DNA of 10,612 nt from Euzebyaceae bacterium (GCA_013696915.1 JACCXR010000047.1:1-10612), one strand, 5' to 3'; positions 1 to 7,863 are shown, counted from the first letter of the stretch. Numbers and translations: made by a program. Notes: a model not told the origin generated them from the sequence alone.

Positions 1-187
1 CCCGCGCCCCCTTCTTCTCGTTCGGCGCGACCGCGTCCTCGAGATCGAGGAACACCTGGTCGGCCTCCGTGCCGGCGGCGCGGGCCATCATCTTCGGGTC
101 CGAGCCGGGCACCGCCAGGCACGACCGCCGCAGCCTCGCCGGCCGGTCTGGCAGCGCGCCGACGGACAGGAACGGGTTCATCGTCAT
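1..187 (-). CDS. HpcH/HpaI aldolase / CitE-like CoA ester lyase, N-terminal part only (gene runs off the window)
   Basis: Reading the minus strand from ATG at 187 gives 62 open codons that leave the window at position 1, so only the N-terminus is visible. The segment RRSCLAVPGSDPKMM followed by ADQVFLDLEDAVAPNEKKGAR is the hallmark start of the CitE / malyl-CoA lyase superfamily: the first beta strand carries the PG motif that helps bind CoA, and LDLEDAV holds an acidic pair near the Mg2+ site. Family members reversibly cleave or form 3-hydroxyacyl-CoA thioesters such as malyl-CoA, beta-methylmalyl-CoA or citramalyl-CoA; the substrate cannot be told from this fragment. The start at 187 is preferred over the in-frame ATG at 181 because a GAGGGG ribosome site (plus-strand cccctc, 194-199) sits 6 nt upstream of it. 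It is divergent from the aldo/keto reductase and has its own promoter. Confidence 0.88.
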   Translation of the reverse strand, partial: MTMNPFLSVGALPDRPARLRRSCLAVPGSDPKMMARAAGTEADQVFLDLEDAVAPNEKKGAR

Positions 188-205
188 GGGTGGCCCCTCG
201 GCTCG

Positions 206-239
206 CGTAGCGTCCTGCTGATGGGACGGCCACGCTACG
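206..239. promoter_or_regulatory. Inverted repeat overlapping the -10 of the CoA ester lyase promoter (possible operator)
   Basis: CGTAGCG at 206-212 and CGCTACG at 233-239 form a perfect 7-bp inverted repeat with a 20-nt spacer. A nested GTCC (212-215) / GGAC (224-227) adds partial symmetry. The right arm covers the -10 hexamer at 232-237 and the left arm lies in the leader, a geometry that suits repressor binding. The regulator is unknown. The remaining sequence to 424 shows no other clear signal; the reductase has no convincing -35/-10 pair. Confidence 0.35.
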
Positions 240-261
240 GTGAGGCGTCCGTGCGGGTCAA
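232..261 (-). promoter_or_regulatory. Probable sigma-70-type promoter of the CoA ester lyase gene
   Basis: On the minus strand a -35 hexamer TTGACC (plus 256-261) and a -10 hexamer TAGCGT (plus 232-237) are separated by exactly 18 nt. This matches the TTGACN / TANNNT pattern of housekeeping actinobacterial promoters. Transcription would start near 225, giving a leader of about 38 nt with the GAGGGG ribosome site at its end. It is the best promoter match in the window, but is judged by eye only. Confidence 0.5.
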
Positions 262-424
262 CGCGGGACGCTTCGGTCCATGACCTGCCCCGTGATCCGC
301 CAAGAAGCACCTCCGCGCCTGAGGGCGGCCGCTCGCGACGCGGCGGGAGCGCACCGCCGCCTCGGGCCGGGCTCCATCGGTCAGAATGGGCGACCGAAGG
401 GCACCCGGGCGACAGGAGCGGACA

Positions 425-1405
425 ATGCGGCAGCGGGCACTGGGTCGGCAGGGACTGACGGTCAGCGAGCTGGGCCTCGGCTGCATGGGCATGTCGGAGT
501 TCTACGGGACCGTCGACACCGACGAGGCACTGGCGACCATCGAGCGGGCCCTCGACCTCGGCGTCACCCATCTGGACACGGCGGACATGTACGGCCCGTT
601 CACCAACGAGCGGCTGGTCGGGCGGGCGATCGCCGGCCGGCGGGCGGACGTCGTGGTGGCGACCAAGTTCGGCAACGAGCGCCGTGCGGACGGCAGCTTC
701 GTGGGCGTCAACGGGCGGCCGGAGTACGTGCGGGCCGCCTGCGACGCCTCGCTCGACCGGCTGGGCGTGGAGCACATCGACCTGTACTACCAGCACCGCG
801 TCGACCCGGCCGTGCCGATCGAGGAGACCGCCGGCGCGATGAGCGAACTGGTGGCGGACGGAAAGGTCCGCTACCTCGGACTGTCCGAGGCCGCCCCGGC
901 GACGATCCGGCGGGCACACGCGGTCCACCCGGTCAGCGCGCTGCAGACGGAGTACTCGCTCTGGAGCCGGGAGCCGGAGGACGAGGTCCTCCCGACCGTC
1001 CGGGAGCTCGGCATCGGCTTCGTCGCGTACAGCCCGCTGGGCCGCGGGTTCCTCACCGGGCAGATCACCAGCCCGGAGGACCTCGACCCCGACGACTGGC
1101 GCCGGCGGTCCCCGCGCTTCGAGGGCGACAACTTCGACCGCAACCTCGAACTCGTCGGTGCCGTCCGAGAGCTCGCCGCGGCGAAGGACGTGTCCCCGGC
1201 GCAGCTGGCGCTGGCCTGGGTGCTCGCCCGTGGCGACGACGTCGTCGCGATCCCCGGCACCAAGCGCCGGGCCTACCTCGAGGAGAACCTCGGCGCGGTC
1301 GACGTGGAGCTGACCGCGGCCGACCTCGCGCACCTCGCCGAGGTGGCCCCCGTCGGCGCCGCAGCTGGCGACCGGTATCCCGACATGTCGAGGATCAACG
1401 GGTGA
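425..1405 (+). CDS. Aldo/keto reductase (AKR13-like, NADPH-dependent)
   Basis: The 326-residue protein is a complete (beta/alpha)8-barrel aldo/keto reductase, a cytoplasmic oxidoreductase that reduces aldehydes or ketones with NAD(P)H. It opens with RALGRQGLTVSELGLGCMGMSEFYG, typical of the AKR13 / IolS-like branch. The catalytic tetrad is visible: Asp51 and Tyr56 in DTADMYG, Lys81 in ATKFG and His124 in YYQHRVDP. Downstream, AYSPLGRGFLTG (middle) and AIPGTKRRAYLEENLGA (C-terminal cofactor-binding region) are family landmarks. The start at 425 is chosen over the upstream ATG at 386 because AGGAG (414-418) lies 6 nt before it and homology begins at once. The physiological substrate is unknown. 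It is divergent from the CoA ester lyase and ends 16 bp from the convergent deacetylase stop, so it is probably monocistronic. Confidence 0.93.
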   Translation: MRQRALGRQGLTVSELGLGCMGMSEFYGTVDTDEALATIERALDLGVTHLDTADMYGPFTNERLVGRAIAGRRADVVVATKFGNERRADGSFVGVNGRPEYVRAACDASLDRLGVEHIDLYYQHRVDPAVPIEETAGAMSELVADGKVRYLGLSEAAPATIRRAHAVHPVSALQTEYSLWSREPEDEVLPTVRELGIGFVAYSPLGRGFLTGQITSPEDLDPDDWRRRSPRFEGDNFDRNLELVGAVRELAAAKDVSPAQLALAWVLARGDDVVAIPGTKRRAYLEENLGAVDVELTAADLAHLAEVAPVGAAAGDRYPDMSRING

Positions 1406-1421
1406 GGTTGCGGACGCCCGC

Positions 1422-2489
1422 TCAGTACGGGTTTGCCCGGTCGGCGAAGGCCTCGTCGAGCTGGTCGGACAGCGCGGAGGGGAACGACACCCACGACGGG
1501 TTGCCGTCGCTGCGGTAGCGGCGATCGGGGTTGCGGGCCAGGATGTCGAGCCAGAACCCCGAGCCGTAGTCAGGCTCGCCCGTCGGGATCGGCGCGGTGC
1601 GGATCCGGGGGATGGCGTGCGGGTCGAACTCGGCGTGGAACGGCGACGGCGCCGGGTCGGACCCGACGAGGAGGATCCCCTCGTTCACGTACTCCGTCCC
1701 CTCCCAGCTGCCGGAGTAGACAAGGTCGCGGGGCTCCGACCAGACCCCGAGCGGCAGCGCCATCGTGCGCACCTCGGCGTCCGGCACCGCGTCGGTGATG
1801 ACCTCCACGCCCGCGGCGAGCTCGCGGCGCACGGTGTCGGCGTCGGACTGGCCCATGTTGACGTGGCCGGCGGTGTGGTTGCCGAGCTCGAACCCAAGCT
1901 CGTGGATGTCCGCGAGCAGCGCGGCGCTGTCGGGGCCGCCGCCGAACGGCTCCGTGTTGACGTAGAACGAGCCGACGGCCGGGAAGTCGGGATGCGCCTC
2001 GGCGAAGGCGAGCAGGATGCCGACGGCGGTGTCGGGCTGGATCGACGCGTCCTCGGCGTAGGCGAACTGCTCGCGGGTGGAGTCGTCGAAGGTGAGCACC
2101 ACCGGCGTCATGCCGGCGGCGACGTCGAGTTCGCCGCGGACGAGGTCGATCGTCCGCACAGGCCGGTAGCCCTCGTCGTAGAGCTGCTGCAGCTCCGCGC
2201 GGAACTCGTCTGGGGTGCGGTCGTACTCGCCGCCGCCGTCGGGCAGCAGCCGGTGGTACATCAGCACCGGGATCTCGCCGAGCTCGTTCGCGCCGACCTC
2301 GGCCGCGTCGGTCGGCTTTGGCGTAGGCAGCTCGGTCGCGGCGGTCGGGCCGGGCGAGGCAGTCTCCAACGCCGGCAGTGCGACCGCGTCGGGGTCGGCG
2401 GCCAGCGATTCGGACTCGCCCGAACCCGAACAGGCGGCGAGCAGCGCGGCGCAGAGCACGGCGCCGAGGGCGAAGCGCAGACAGGCCAT
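1422..2489 (-). CDS. Lipoprotein polysaccharide deacetylase (carbohydrate esterase family 4, divergent)
   Basis: The 355-residue protein starts MACLRFALGAVLCAALLAACSG, a lipoprotein signal peptide with lipobox LAAC and acylated Cys20. A linker rich in Ala, Pro, Thr and Ser (about 21-70) tethers the catalytic domain outside the membrane. The domain begins IPVLMYHRL (73-81). CE4 motif 1 is TFDD (133-136, catalytic base and metal Asp) and motif 2 is HTAGH (205-209, metal histidines). The usual motif 3 RxPY is replaced by MALPLG (243-248), as in a divergent branch of the family. The family removes N- or O-acetyl groups from glycans such as peptidoglycan, chitin or exopolysaccharide; the substrate here is not determined. 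The start at 2489 is set by the signal peptide; its ribosome site is weak. It is divergent from the hydrolase at 2658 across a shared control region. Confidence 0.9.
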   Translation of the reverse strand: MACLRFALGAVLCAALLAACSGSGESESLAADPDAVALPALETASPGPTAATELPTPKPTDAAEVGANELGEIPVLMYHRLLPDGGGEYDRTPDEFRAELQQLYDEGYRPVRTIDLVRGELDVAAGMTPVVLTFDDSTREQFAYAEDASIQPDTAVGILLAFAEAHPDFPAVGSFYVNTEPFGGGPDSAALLADIHELGFELGNHTAGHVNMGQSDADTVRRELAAGVEVITDAVPDAEVRTMALPLGVWSEPRDLVYSGSWEGTEYVNEGILLVGSDPAPSPFHAEFDPHAIPRIRTAPIPTGEPDYGSGFWLDILARNPDRRYRSDGNPSWVSFPSALSDQLDEAFADRANPY

Positions 2490-2529
2490 GGGCGTCGAGA
2501 ACCCCGGGAAGCAGAGGACGGCGGCTTGC

Positions 2530-2535
2530 AGCCTA
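2530..2535 (-). promoter_or_regulatory. Possible -10 element for the deacetylase gene
   Basis: The minus strand reads TAGGCT here, matching TANNNT, about 40 nt upstream of the deacetylase ATG. No recognisable -35 hexamer lies 16-18 nt further upstream, so this rests on one short match. Confidence 0.25.
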
Positions 2536-2580
2536 GCGGCTCGCCCGCGCCCTGCACCCGTCCTGCCGGCCGGTGACGGC

Positions 2581-2628
2581 GCGCCGAAAGTGGCGCCCGC
2601 CGCCCCTGGCGTCGCCAAAGGTGGCGCC
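2581..2628. promoter_or_regulatory. Two near-identical dyads, 31 bp apart, in the deacetylase/hydrolase intergenic region
   Basis: Copy A (2582-2597) is CGCCGAAAGTGGCGCC and copy B (2613-2628) is CGCCAAAGGTGGCGCC, 14 of 16 bases identical in the same orientation. Each is also a dyad: GCGCC-N6-GGCGC centred at 2588.5 in A and CGCCA-N4-TGGCG centred at 2619.5 in B. The 31-bp spacing is about three helical turns, so both would sit on the same DNA face. Copy B ends 11 bp before the first possible start of the hydrolase, while copy A lies upstream of the likely deacetylase promoter. This suits a dimeric regulator controlling both genes; the regulator is unknown. Confidence 0.4.
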
Positions 2629-2657
2629 GGGCGCGCGCGGTGAGGCACAGTAGGCGC

Positions 2658-4433
2658 GTGACCACGACCCAGCGCAGCCGGCCGCCGCGTCCACGCCCCG
2701 GGACCCGTCCGCCGGCGCCGCGCCCCCGCCGACCCCCCGCACACCGCCCGGTCGCGCGGCCCCGGCGCCAGCGTCGGACACGGCTCACCCGGCGCGGCAG
2801 GCTGCTGCTGCTCTGCGTCCTCGGCGGCGTGGCCGTCGGGTTTGCGGGTGGACTGGTGTGGGAGCCGGCGCCCGACCTGCTGGCCGAGGGGCTGACCGAC
2901 GGCGACCTCGTCAACGCCGAGCGCGCGGCCGGACTCCAGATCCGGGTGGAGACCTCGCGGGCCGGAGCGCTCGACGACGCCACGCTCGCCCTGGACGGCG
3001 ACGACGTGACCTCCCGCGCCGCCGTGACCGACACCACCCTGACCTTCGACGCGGCTGGACTGCCCGACGGTCAGCACCGGCTGGTGCTGCGCGTCCCCCG
3101 GCGCGCCCCGATGCCGGCCGTCCAGCGGTCGTGGGACTTCACCGTGGACGCCACGCCCCCCGACCTTGCGGTCACCGAGCCGACCGCCGCTCTGCTGGCC
3201 GGTGAACCCGCCCGCATCGCCGGGACCGTCGAGGAGGGCGTCGAGCTGACCTTCGACGGCGAGCCCGTCGAGGTGACAGACGGCGCCTTCGCGGTGGACT
3301 ACCCGGAGCCGCCCGCGGCGCCGGTCGACGTCGTGGCGACCGACGCGGCCGGCAACCGTACCGAGAACGCGGTGACCGTCGCCGTCATCCCCTCGCGGGT
3401 GACGGTCGACGAGGTCCGCTCCGTGCACGTCTCGTTCTACGGCTGGGCCACCCCGAGCCTGCGCGACCCCATCCTCGCCATGGTGGACCGCGGTGAGATC
3501 ACCAGCGTCCAACTCGACCTCAAGGACGAGTCCGGCATGGTCGGCTACCCGTCGCAGATCGAGCGGGCGTTGCAGATCGGCGCGGTCGACCCGATCTACG
3601 ACCTGGCCGGGGCGGTGGCGGAGCTCCACGCCCGCGGGGTCCACGTCATCGGGCGGATCGTCGCGTTCCGCGATCCCGTCTTCGCCGAAGCGGCGTGGAA
3701 CGGCGGCGAGCAGGACCTCGTGCTCCAGACCCCGTCCGGAGAGCCGTACGCCGGCTACGGCGGGTTCACGAACTTCGCGCACCCGGTGGTCCGCCAGTAC
3801 AACATCGACATCGCGCTCGAGGCCGCGAGCCTCGGCGTCGACGACATCCTCTACGACTACGTCCGCCGCCCGGACGGGGCGATCGAGAACCTGGTGGTCC
3901 CCGTCCTCGAGGGGACGCCGGAGCAGGCGATCGCCGGCTTCCTCGCCGAGAGCGACGAGCAGCTTGAGCCGTACGGCGTGGGGCACGGCGCGTCGGTCTA
4001 CGGCATCGCCGCCACCCGGCCGACCGAGATCGCGCAGGACATCCCGGCGATGGCCCAGCACCTCGACTACATCGCGCCGATGGTCTATCCGTCGCACTGG
4101 GGTCCCGGGGAGTACGACGTCGCGAACCCGAACGCCCAGCCCTACGACATCGTCCGCCGCTCGCTCGACGACTTCACCGCGGCCGTCGCCGGGACCGACG
4201 CCCGCATCGTCCCTTGGCTGCAGGACTTCAGCCTCGGCGTCACGTACGGGCCCGCCGAGGTCCGCGCCCAGATCGACGCCGCCCGCGACGCCGGCATCGC
4301 CGAGTGGATCATGTGGGACCCGAAGGTGACCTACACCGCCGGAGCCTACGACGTCCTCCTGCCGCCGGCGCCCGAGGCCTCTCCGCCGGCGCCCGCGCCC
4401 GAGCCCGCGCCTTCCGAGACCCCCGCCGGCTGA
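2658..4433 (+). CDS. Membrane-anchored putative glycoside hydrolase (DUF4015 / PF13200 type) with Ig-like modules
   Basis: From GTG 2658 the protein has 591 residues. Residues 1-48 are a Pro/Arg-rich cytoplasmic tail; 49-67 (LLLLCVLGGVAVGFAGGLV) form one membrane helix, putting the rest outside. Two Ig-like beta modules follow at about 90-165 and 167-245 (TPPDLAV...VVATDAAGNRTE). The catalytic-type TIM barrel, about 252-565, matches the DUF4015 putative glycosidases: VQLDLKDESG (284-293), GVHVIGRIVAFRDP (327-340), YNIDIALEAASLGVDDILYDYVRRPDG (split around 381-407) and APMVYPSHW (473-481). Acidic candidates include Asp287, Asp290, Asp396 and Asp400; no catalytic residue is proven for the family. 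A Pro/Ala-rich tail (566-591) ends it. An upstream in-frame GTG at 2640 is possible, but lacks a ribosome site; neither start has a strong one. Its 3' end overlaps pyruvate carboxylase by 88 bp antisense. Confidence 0.85.
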   Translation: MTTTQRSRPPRPRPGTRPPAPRPRRPPAHRPVARPRRQRRTRLTRRGRLLLLCVLGGVAVGFAGGLVWEPAPDLLAEGLTDGDLVNAERAAGLQIRVETSRAGALDDATLALDGDDVTSRAAVTDTTLTFDAAGLPDGQHRLVLRVPRRAPMPAVQRSWDFTVDATPPDLAVTEPTAALLAGEPARIAGTVEEGVELTFDGEPVEVTDGAFAVDYPEPPAAPVDVVATDAAGNRTENAVTVAVIPSRVTVDEVRSVHVSFYGWATPSLRDPILAMVDRGEITSVQLDLKDESGMVGYPSQIERALQIGAVDPIYDLAGAVAELHARGVHVIGRIVAFRDPVFAEAAWNGGEQDLVLQTPSGEPYAGYGGFTNFAHPVVRQYNIDIALEAASLGVDDILYDYVRRPDGAIENLVVPVLEGTPEQAIAGFLAESDEQLEPYGVGHGASVYGIAATRPTEIAQDIPAMAQHLDYIAPMVYPSHWGPGEYDVANPNAQPYDIVRRSLDDFTAAVAGTDARIVPWLQDFSLGVTYGPAEVRAQIDAARDAGIAEWIMWDPKVTYTAGAYDVLLPPAPEASPPAPAPEPAPSETPAG

Positions 4434-7400
4434 CCACCGGAGCTCATGTCGCCCGGCTCGATCACGACGAGCAGGTCGCCGGGCTCCACGTTGGTGCCCG
4501 ACGGCACGGCGACGCGGGTGACGGTGCCGGGCACCGGGGCGCTGATCGCCGACTCCATTTTCATCGCCTCGATCGTGGCCACCTGCGCGCCCGCGTCGAC
4601 CTCGGCGCCCTCCTCGACGGCGATGGTGACGACGCCGGTCAGGGGCGCGGCGACGTGGCCGGGAGCGGCCGGGTCGGCCTTCTCGACCGGTGGGCGCTCC
4701 GCGGTGACCCCACGGTCGCGCGCGTCGGTGGGCCGCGTCTGCCCGTTGAGGGTCCACATGACCGAGCGGATCCCGTCCTCGTCGGGATCACCGATCGCCT
4801 CGACACCGATGTACAGGCGCACCCCCGGTTCGAGCTCGACCTCGATCTCCTCGCCCGACTCGACGCCGTAGAAGAAGGCCCGCGTCGGGAGCACCGAGAC
4901 GTCGCCGTACCGCTCGGCCGCCTCGAGCTGCTCGCGGGCGGGTCCGGGAAAGAGCAGCCGGTTGAGCGCGGCCCGCCGGCCGGGCCCGGCGAGCGCCGCG
5001 CGGTCGTTCTCGGACAGGGTCGGCTCCTCGAGCGGGCCGTCGCGGCCGGCGAGCACCTTGGACCGGAACGGCTCGGGCCACCCGCCGGTTGGCGTGCCGA
5101 GCTCACCCCGCAGGAACCCGATCACGCTGCCGGGAAGGTCGAACCGGCCGGGGTCGGCCTCGAGGTCGTCCGGCTCCACGCCCGCGCTCGCCAGGTAGAG
5201 CGCAAGGTCGCCGACGACCTTGCTCGTCGGGGTCACCTTGATGAGGTTGCCGAGCAGGATGTTGCAGCGGGCGTAGAGGCGCTCGACCTCCTCGAAGCGC
5301 TCGCCGAGGCCGAGCGCGATCGCCTGCTGGCGGAGGTTGGAGAGCTGGCCGCCGGGGATCTCGTGGCGGTAGACCGTGCCGGTCGGCGACCGCAGGCCGG
5401 ACTCGAACGGGCTGTACAGCGACCGCACGGCCTCCCAGTAGGGCTCGAGGTCGCCGAGGGCGTCCAGCGACAGCCCGGTCGCGCGCTCGGTGTGGTCGGT
5501 CGCGGCGACGATCGCAGCGAGGTCGGGCTGGCTCGTCATGCCCGACAGCGGCGCGGCGGCGCCATCGACCGCGTCGACGCCGGCCTCGATCGCCGCCAGG
5601 TACGTGGCGAGCTGCCCCCCGGCCGTGTCGTGGGTGTGCAGGTGGACCGGCAGCTCGAACTCGCGGCGCAGCGCCGTGATCAGGGTGCGCGCCGCGGGGG
5701 CGCGTAGCAGCCCCGCCATGTCCTTCACGCAGAGCAGGTGCGCGCCCGCGGAGACCAGCCCTTCCGCCACCCCGAGGTAGTGGTCGAGGGTGTAGAGGCG
5801 CTCCGCCGGGTCGGACAGGTCGCCGGTGTAGCAGAGCGTGCCCTCGGCGAGGGCGCCGGCCTCGAGCGCCGCCTCGATCGCCGGGCGCATCTGCCCGACG
5901 TCGTTGAGTGCGTCGAAGATGCGGAACAGGTCGAGGCCGGTGGCGTGGGCCTCGGCGACGAACGCGCGGACCATGTCCGGCGGGTAGCCGGTGTAGCCGA
6001 CGGCGTTCTGCCCCCGCAGCAGCATCTGCAGGCAAAGGTTCGGCACGGCCTCGCGCAGGCGGGCCAGGCGGTCCCACGGATCCTCCTGCAGGAAGCGCAG
6101 GGCGACGTCGAATGTGGCGCCGCCCCAGACCTCGAGGCTCAGCAGCTGTGGCAGCGCGTGGGCCACGTGCGGCGCCGCCGCGACCATGTCGAAGGTCCGC
6201 ATCCGCGTCGCGAGCAGCGACTGGTGCGCGTCGCGCATGGTCGTGTCGGTGACGGCCAGGGCCGGTGAGTCGCGCAGCCAGCGGGCGAACCGCTCGGGGC
6301 CGAGCTCGGCCAGTCGCTGGCGGGACCCCGCCGGCGGGTCGCCGTCCGGGCGCTCGGGCAGCTTCGTCAGCGGGTCGGGGCCGGTCGGTGCCGGCCCGTG
6401 CGGGCGGTTGACCGTGACGTCGGAGAGGAGGGCGAGCAGCCGGGACGCGCGGTCGGCGCCGGTGCTCACCGAGGTGAGGTGCGGCCGCTCGTCGATGAAC
6501 GAGGTCGTGACGCCGCCGGCCAGGAAGTCCGGGTCGGCGAGGACCGCGCGCAGGAACGCGACGTTGGTGCTCACGCCGCGGATGCGGAACTCGGCCAGCG
6601 CCCGGCGGGCCCGGCGCGCCGCCGCGGGCAGGTCCGGGCCGCGGGCGGTCAGCTTCACGAGCAGGGAGTCGAAGTAGGGGCTGACCTCGGCGCCGGCGTA
6701 CCCAGCGCCGCCGTCCAGGCGGATCCCCGCTCCGCCCGCCGACCGGTACGCCGAGATGCGGCCTGTGTCGGGTCGGAACCCGCTGGCGGGGTTCTCCGTC
6801 GTCAGCCGGCACTGGATCGCGACGCCGCGCTGCGCGATCCGCTCCTGGAACAGGCCCAGGTCCTCCAGCGTCTCCCCGCCGGCGATCCGCAGCTGCGCCT
6901 GCACGATGTCGACGTCGGTCGTCTCCTCCGTCACGGTGTGCTCGACCTGGATGCGCGGGTTCATCTCGATGAAGACGTGCGAGCCGTCGGCGTCCACCAG
7001 GAACTCGACGGTGCCGGCGTTGCGGTAGCCGACCGCCTCGCCGAACCGGACCGCGTCGGCACAGATGCGGGCGCGGATGTCCGGATCGAGCTTCGGGGCG
7101 GGCGCGATCTCGACCACCTTCTGATGGCGCCGCTGCACGGAGCAGTCGCGCTCGTAGAGGTGGACGACCCGGCCGGTGGTGTCCGCCAGCAGCTGGACCT
7201 CGATGTGGCGCGGACGGGTCACGGCCCGCTCGAGGAACACCGTGGAGTCCCCGAACGCGCCCTCGGCCTCGCGCATCGCCGTCGAGACGGCGCCGGCGAG
7301 GTCCCCGGCCGCCTCGACGCGCCGCAGCCCGCGGCCGCCGCCGCCCGCCGCCGCCTTCACGAAGACCGGGTAGCCGATGGCGTCCGCGTGCTCGGCCGCG

Positions 7401-7828
7401 CGGTCCGGATCGGTCAGCGCCGGCGAGGCGCGCAGGACCGGGATGCCGGCCTCCTCCGCCGCCTGCCGGGCGCGCAGCTTGTCCCCGGTCAGCGCCAGGA
7501 CGGCCGACGGCGGACCGACGAAGACGAGGCCCGCGGCCTCGCAGGCCTCGGCGAACGCGGCGCTCTCGGACAGGAAGCCGTAGCCGGGGTAGACGGAGTC
7601 CGCGCCGACACGCGTCGCCGTCTCGACGATGGTCGCGATGTCCAGGTACGCGCGGACGGGATGGCCCGGCTCGCCGACCTCGTACGCCTCGTCGGCCTTG
7701 GACCGGTGCAGCGAGCCGCGGTCCTCGCGGGTGTGGACGGCGACGGTGCTCATGCCCAGCTCGTACGCCGCGCGCAGCGCCCGGATGGCGATCTCCCCGC
7801 GGTTGGCGACGAGCAGCTTCTCCAGCAT
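4346..7828 (-). CDS. pyc: Pyruvate carboxylase (single-chain, biotin-dependent)
   Basis: The 1160-residue protein carboxylates pyruvate to oxaloacetate using ATP and bicarbonate, an anaplerotic step in the cytoplasm. Domains in order: biotin carboxylase (about 1-450) with Lys158 and AGGGGRGLR in the ATP-grasp, HQKVVEIAP (Lys237) and EMNPRIQVEHTVTEE (Glu288, Arg292); carboxyltransferase (about 520-800) with metal Asp528 in DTTMRDAHQSLLATR, likely carbamylated Lys702 in CVKDMAGLL, metal histidines 731 and 733 in HLHTHDTAGG, and catalytic Thr765 in SGMTSQPD; the central allosteric/PYC_OADA region; and the biotinyl domain with target Lys1090 in EAMKMES. The biotinyl fold should end near 1127; a Gly/Ala/Ser tail (1128-1160) is encoded antisense to the hydrolase gene. 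The start at 7828 follows AGAGGA (plus 7833-7838, 4 nt spacing) and MLEKLLVANRGEIAIR is the usual N-terminus. Carboxyltransferase residues specify pyruvate rather than acyl-CoA. Confidence 0.96.
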   Translation of the reverse strand: MLEKLLVANRGEIAIRALRAAYELGMSTVAVHTREDRGSLHRSKADEAYEVGEPGHPVRAYLDIATIVETATRVGADSVYPGYGFLSESAAFAEACEAAGLVFVGPPSAVLALTGDKLRARQAAEEAGIPVLRASPALTDPDRAAEHADAIGYPVFVKAAAGGGGRGLRRVEAAGDLAGAVSTAMREAEGAFGDSTVFLERAVTRPRHIEVQLLADTTGRVVHLYERDCSVQRRHQKVVEIAPAPKLDPDIRARICADAVRFGEAVGYRNAGTVEFLVDADGSHVFIEMNPRIQVEHTVTEETTDVDIVQAQLRIAGGETLEDLGLFQERIAQRGVAIQCRLTTENPASGFRPDTGRISAYRSAGGAGIRLDGGAGYAGAEVSPYFDSLLVKLTARGPDLPAAARRARRALAEFRIRGVSTNVAFLRAVLADPDFLAGGVTTSFIDERPHLTSVSTGADRASRLLALLSDVTVNRPHGPAPTGPDPLTKLPERPDGDPPAGSRQRLAELGPERFARWLRDSPALAVTDTTMRDAHQSLLATRMRTFDMVAAAPHVAHALPQLLSLEVWGGATFDVALRFLQEDPWDRLARLREAVPNLCLQMLLRGQNAVGYTGYPPDMVRAFVAEAHATGLDLFRIFDALNDVGQMRPAIEAALEAGALAEGTLCYTGDLSDPAERLYTLDHYLGVAEGLVSAGAHLLCVKDMAGLLRAPAARTLITALRREFELPVHLHTHDTAGGQLATYLAAIEAGVDAVDGAAAPLSGMTSQPDLAAIVAATDHTERATGLSLDALGDLEPYWEAVRSLYSPFESGLRSPTGTVYRHEIPGGQLSNLRQQAIALGLGERFEEVERLYARCNILLGNLIKVTPTSKVVGDLALYLASAGVEPDDLEADPGRFDLPGSVIGFLRGELGTPTGGWPEPFRSKVLAGRDGPLEEPTLSENDRAALAGPGRRAALNRLLFPGPAREQLEAAERYGDVSVLPTRAFFYGVESGEEIEVELEPGVRLYIGVEAIGDPDEDGIRSVMWTLNGQTRPTDARDRGVTAERPPVEKADPAAPGHVAAPLTGVVTIAVEEGAEVDAGAQVATIEAMKMESAISAPVPGTVTRVAVPSGTNVEPGDLLVVIEPGDMSSGGQPAGVSEGAGSGAGAGGEASGAGGRRTS

Positions 7829-7863
7829 CGGTTCCTCTCGCGGTCGGCGGCCTGCCCCCGGGG

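Noticed and set aside
1406..1421. Possible terminator between the convergent reductase and deacetylase genes
   Set aside because: Only 16 bp separate the stop codons and no stem-loop of useful length is present.
280..1518. Plus-strand frame of about 412 codons overlapping the aldo/keto reductase in another frame
   Set aside because: The translation is Arg/Gly/Pro-rich with no family signature, while the overlapping frame encodes a complete reductase with all four catalytic residues.
4434..4450. Possible shared bidirectional terminator for the convergent hydrolase and carboxylase genes
   Set aside because: The genes overlap, and no hairpin followed by a T run is seen on either strand around the stops.
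2490..4757. Very long minus-strand open frame (over 1100 codons) running upstream of the deacetylase start and antisense to the whole hydrolase gene
   Set aside because: It is a frame kept open by the extreme third-position GC of the hydrolase gene on the other strand. The upstream translation is Arg/Gly/Asp-rich with no domain, and the deacetylase has a clear lipoprotein signal peptide starting at 2489.
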